Below are positions 61,372 through 64,000 of a stretch of 64,000 nt of DNA, in pieces; position 1 is the first letter of the stretch, and every line of letters starts with the position of its first letter. The position numbers and the translations under genes are program-made. Under the pieces are notes generated by a model, which was given only the letters and a program-made list of their open reading frames with translations, searched no databases and had not been told where the DNA came from. Origin of the DNA: CAVYXZ01 sp963772595 (GTDB taxonomy: Bacteria; Chloroflexota; Anaerolineae; Aggregatilineales; Phototrophicaceae); contig CAVYXZ010000009.1 of assembly GCA_963772595.1 (NCBI GenBank), positions 248,001-312,000 of the forward strand, given 5' to 3'.

Positions 61372-61408
61372 CTTCGCTTATCCTTTGTCTATCTGGGTTA
61401 AAATCTTT

Positions 61409-61759
61409 TTACTTATCACCTCGCACCACTCGCACCACCATTTCTGCTTCGTCGCTTGCTTCAATTCGGCTCACAGGTTCCGTATGGCTGTACAACCACT
61501 TCACCACAGCCGCCCATTCACTGATACTGTTAGCTTCAAGCCGCTTCCCCATCAGCCACACTTCACCGCTGATAGCAAACTGCCACACAGCTTTCGCCAG
61601 TGCCTCCCGCGCCGTCATCGATTCCCCGCCAACAACAATGAGTTCCTCGCCTTGCACACGCAGCATTTCCGTCAAGACGCGGCTTTTGGGGGGTCGCCCT
61701 CTAGGATTCCCGCTTTGTCCAGGCTTCCAGTAGCTGCTGTTCGTAATGTCTTTCGTCAT
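61409..61759 (-). CDS. DUF5681-domain protein, probable terminase small-subunit partner
   Basis: ATG 61759 gives 116 residues. The N-terminus has 'YWKPGQSGNPRGRPPKSRVLTEML', the hallmark of DUF5681, a basic segment found just upstream of terminase genes. The middle has 'GGESMTAREALAKAVWQFAISGEV' and a final helix. It precedes the terminase gene in the same direction by 37 bp. DNA binding to the packaging site is the expected role. Confidence 0.78.
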   Translation of the reverse strand: MTKDITNSSYWKPGQSGNPRGRPPKSRVLTEMLRVQGEELIVVGGESMTAREALAKAVWQFAISGEVWLMGKRLEANSISEWAAVVKWLYSHTEPVSRIEASDEAEMVVRVVRGDK

Positions 61760-61952
61760 ACTTCCTGTTATTCCCTGTTTATCACGAACATATGTTCTAT
61801 AATTTACAGCTCTTTTCATTCGCTTTGGTGAGCGTATGTCTCCTATACTGAAACATAAGTAGAAGATGAGAATCACCGCCGACCTGTCATTTTGACGCCC
61901 TCCGCTGCGACGTTTGGATAGAACGGCGATAATCTATCCAGAGGAGTGCATC

Positions 61953-62291
61953 ATGAACGCAGGCGTCAACACCATCATCTATCCGGTCAAGGATCTCGCC
62001 CAGGCGAAGGCCCGCTTCACCGCCCTGTTGGGGATCGAACCCTATGCCAATTCCGCCTATTATGTAGGCTTCAAGGTCAACGGGCAGGACATCGGCCTGG
62101 ACCCCAACGGCCACACGGACGGGATGACGGCCTACTATCAGGTGGACGACATTCAGGCCACGCTGCAAGCGCTGCTGGACGGCGGCGCACAGACCCTGCA
62201 AGCGGTCAAAGATGTGGGCGGCGGCCTGCTGATCGCGTCGGTCAAGGATGCCGATGGCAACATCATCGGCCTGCGCCAACTGCCCCACTAA
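61953..62291 (+). CDS. VOC family protein (glyoxalase-fold)
   Basis: ATG 61953 follows AGAGGAG; 61914 is also open but lacks a ribosome site. A 112-residue vicinal-oxygen-chelate fold: 'NTIIYPVKDLAQAKARFTALLGIEPY', 'YYVGFKVNGQDIGLDPNG', 'AYYQVDDIQATLQALLDGGAQTL' and 'LIASVKDADGNIIGLRQ'. The His/Glu metal ligands are only partly evident. Members include glyoxalase I and bleomycin-resistance proteins; the substrate is unknown. Confidence 0.88.
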   Translation: MNAGVNTIIYPVKDLAQAKARFTALLGIEPYANSAYYVGFKVNGQDIGLDPNGHTDGMTAYYQVDDIQATLQALLDGGAQTLQAVKDVGGGLLIASVKDADGNIIGLRQLPH

Positions 62292-62335
62292 GCGCTGAGT
62301 GCCGGGTGCTGAGTTAGCCCTCGCTGGCACTTTTC

Positions 62336-62420
62336 CATAATGGCGAGGGGTGAAAACCAGCCCTCGACCCTCTTTGAAGTCCCCTCTCCACATTGGAGAG
62401 GGGATTTAGGGGTGAGGTTA
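62336..62420. repeat. Dispersed paired-hairpin repeat, copy 8
   Basis: An inverted copy: CATAATGGCGAGGGGTGAAAA, then GAAGTCCCCTCTCC-ACATT-GGAGAGGGGATTTAGGGGTGAGG. Confidence 0.75.
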
Positions 62421-62455
62421 CCAAAATCCCAATACAGCTATAAGGAGACGAAACG

Positions 62456-62797
62456 ATGAAATATCTGCTGCTGATGTTCACGGATGAGTCACTGGTGCCC
62501 GAAGACACCTCTGCACTCTATCAGCCCTGGATCGATTTCATGCAGGAAGCCAACGCCGCCGGGGTCATGAAGGCGAATCACGGCGTTGCGCCGGGCCTCA
62601 GTGCCACCACGCTGCGCGTCCGCGAGGGCAAATCGCTGATTACCGACGGCCCCTTCGCCGAAACGCACGAGCAGTTGGGCGGCTTCTCGCTGATCGAATG
62701 CGAGAACCTCGACGAAGCGATCCGCTGGGCGGAGAAGATTCCCACCGCCCAATACGGCTCGATTGAAATCCGGCCCCTGTGGTCGCCGGATCAATAA
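62456..62797 (+). CDS. YciI-like (DGPF) family protein
   Basis: A 113-residue protein: 'KYLLLMFTDESLVPED', 'LSATTLRVREGKSLITDGPFAETHEQLGGFSLIECENLDEAIRWAEKIPTAQYGSIEIRPL'. The Asp-Gly-Pro-Phe-Ala-Glu motif is the family hallmark, and members often accompany ECF sigma factors of the next gene's type. It has GGAGAC upstream of the ATG. The sigma gene starts 6 bp after its stop, so the pair is cotranscribed. Confidence 0.92.
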   Translation: MKYLLLMFTDESLVPEDTSALYQPWIDFMQEANAAGVMKANHGVAPGLSATTLRVREGKSLITDGPFAETHEQLGGFSLIECENLDEAIRWAEKIPTAQYGSIEIRPLWSPDQ

Positions 62798-62803
62798 GCC
62801 GGG

Positions 62804-64000
62804 ATGAGCGCAGCAGCCCGGATCGAGGCGACCTTCCGCGAAGAGCATGGACGGGTGCTGGCGGCGCTCATCAGCCAGCTCGGCGATTTCACGCTGGCGG
62901 AAGACGCGCTGCAAGATGCGCTGGTTCAGGCGCTGGAACGCTGGGAAATTGACGGCGTGCCGCGTAACCCTGGCGCGTGGCTGACCACGGTCGCCAAACG
63001 CCGGGCCATCGACCGGCTGCGACGCACTGCCACGCAGGAACGCAGCGCCGCGATCCTGGACCCCCCTGTTGACGACGATGAGGATGACGAGATGGAGTCG
63101 ATCCCGGACGAGCGGCTGAAGCTCATGTTCACCTGCTGCCATCCGGCGCTGGCGCTGGAAGCTCAGGTCGCGCTGACGCTGCATACGCTCAGCGGCCTGT
63201 CCACGCCGGAGATTGCGCGGGCCTTCCTCGTGACCGAGCCGACAATGGCGCAGCGCCTGGCACGGGCGCGCAAGAAAATCCGCCAGGCGGGCATTCCCTA
63301 CCGCGTGCCCCCGGCGGAGCTGCTGCCGCAGCGGCTCGATGCGCTGCTGGCGGTCCTCTACCTGATCTTCAACGAGGGCTACGTCGCCACCGGCGGCGAG
63401 ACCCTGACTCGCGGCGACCTCTGCGCCGAGGCGATCCGTCTGGGCCGGGTGCTGGTCGATCTGATGCCGGAGAGCGCGGAAGCACGCGGCCTGCTGGCGC
63501 TGATGCTGCTGCACGATTCGCGGCGCGTGGCCCGGCTGGATGCGGCGGGCGATCTGGTGCTGCTGGAAGATCAGGATCGGACGCGCTGGGATCACGCGAA
63601 AATCGACGAGGGGACGGCGGTGCTGGATTCGGCCCTGGCCCTCTATGATCCCGGTCCCTACCAGGTGCAGGCAGCCATCAGCGCGCTGCACGCCGAAGCG
63701 GCCACGCCGGAGGACACCGACTGGCGGCAGATCGCGGCGCTGTATAATACGCTGGCGCGGATGCTGCCCTCGCCGGTGGTCGAGATCAACCGGGCGGTGG
63801 CGGTGGCGATGGCGCAGGGTCCGGCGGCGGGGCTGGCGCTGCTGTATCGCATCGACGGCGTCGAGGATTATTATCCCTACCACGCGGCCCGCGCGGATCT
63901 GCTGCGGCGGAGCAATCAGCGTGAAGCGGCGGCGGATGCCTATGAACGGGCGCTCGAAGGCTGCGGCAACCCGGCTGAACGGGCTTATCTCCAGCGGCGG
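62804..64000 (+). CDS. ECF-type RNA polymerase sigma factor with TPR-like C-terminal domain (3'-truncated)
   Basis: ATG 62804; the frame is open to the window edge, 399 codons. The sigma2 region is 'EATFREEHGRVLAALISQLGDFTLAEDALQDALVQALERW' and 'PGAWLTTVAKRRAIDRLRR'. The sigma4 region is 'LTLHTLSGLSTPEIARAFLVTEPTMAQRLARARKKIR'. The rest ('LYLIFNEGYVATGGETLTRGDLCAEAIRLGRVLVDLMP' and 'EINRAVAVAMAQGPAAGLALLYRID') matches the long C-terminal domain of DUF6596-type sigma factors usually paired with a YciI-like gene. No anti-sigma gene is visible. The stop lies beyond the window. Confidence 0.93.
   Translation, partial: MSAAARIEATFREEHGRVLAALISQLGDFTLAEDALQDALVQALERWEIDGVPRNPGAWLTTVAKRRAIDRLRRTATQERSAAILDPPVDDDEDDEMESIPDERLKLMFTCCHPALALEAQVALTLHTLSGLSTPEIARAFLVTEPTMAQRLARARKKIRQAGIPYRVPPAELLPQRLDALLAVLYLIFNEGYVATGGETLTRGDLCAEAIRLGRVLVDLMPESAEARGLLALMLLHDSRRVARLDAAGDLVLLEDQDRTRWDHAKIDEGTAVLDSALALYDPGPYQVQAAISALHAEAATPEDTDWRQIAALYNTLARMLPSPVVEINRAVAVAMAQGPAAGLALLYRIDGVEDYYPYHAARADLLRRSNQREAAADAYERALEGCGNPAERAYLQRR

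Overview
The window looks like a GC-rich (roughly 60% by eye) chromosomal contig from a Chloroflexota bacterium, most likely of the Anaerolineae type. I infer this from the mix of an Aap-type general amino-acid ABC transporter, exported SH3, WD40, PQQ-propeller and FecR-like proteins, FHA/zinc-ribbon proteins, Uma2 and creatininase-family proteins, and abundant hairpin-type dispersed repeats. No rRNA or taxonomic marker is present, so the assignment is an inference. About thirty genes carry isolated single-base indels that can be rejoined by eye, many in strongly conserved families. This looks more like unpolished sequence than wholesale gene decay, so broken genes are given as composite spans with the break point stated.

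Layout. 1-5.3 kb: a UspA-SHOCT protein, an OsmC peroxiredoxin, an FGGY sugar kinase, a GT87-like membrane glycosyltransferase, a creatininase-like protein lacking metal ligands, and a zinc-ribbon/FHA protein. 5.4-12.5 kb: an amino-acid ABC transporter operon with two substrate-binding proteins, two permeases with large extra domains, and an ATPase. 12.5-25.3 kb, all on the minus strand: a PhyH-family dioxygenase, a giant Flp-pilin-like protein carrying four copies of a roughly 190-residue domain, a TPR membrane protein, a polysaccharide flippase, a STAS-like protein, a deazaflavin-dependent nitroreductase-like protein, Uma2, and SH3 proteins. 25.7-33.7 kb: a metallophosphoesterase and a series of exported proteins (SH3/FecR, M23 peptidase with propeller, PPC-like).

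33.7-47.4 kb is an accessory island starting at tRNA-Arg(ACG). It holds a serine recombinase with a nonsense codon, two exported WD40 proteins, an intact IS1-like element with target duplication, two copies of a structured RNA-like element with covarying helices (HEARO/omega-RNA-like, but without IscB), two proteins of a UDG-like type, two HNH nucleases, a DUF6946 protein flanked by inverted repeats, a nucleoside deoxyribosyltransferase, and two remnants of a primase/helicase. The island is visibly AT-richer than its surroundings.

47.4-59 kb: a PEP-synthase/rifampin-phosphotransferase-like protein whose catalytic histidine is replaced by Tyr, then a tightly coupled stressosome operon (RsbR, RsbS, two RsbT-like kinases, RsbX). 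After that come a small membrane protein and a TetR-controlled ABC exporter made of two ATPases and two permeases, one ATPase with a degenerate H-loop. 59-61.8 kb: an EVE-HNH modification-dependent nuclease and a phage terminase pair. 61.9-64 kb: a VOC protein, a YciI-like protein and an ECF sigma factor cut by the window edge.
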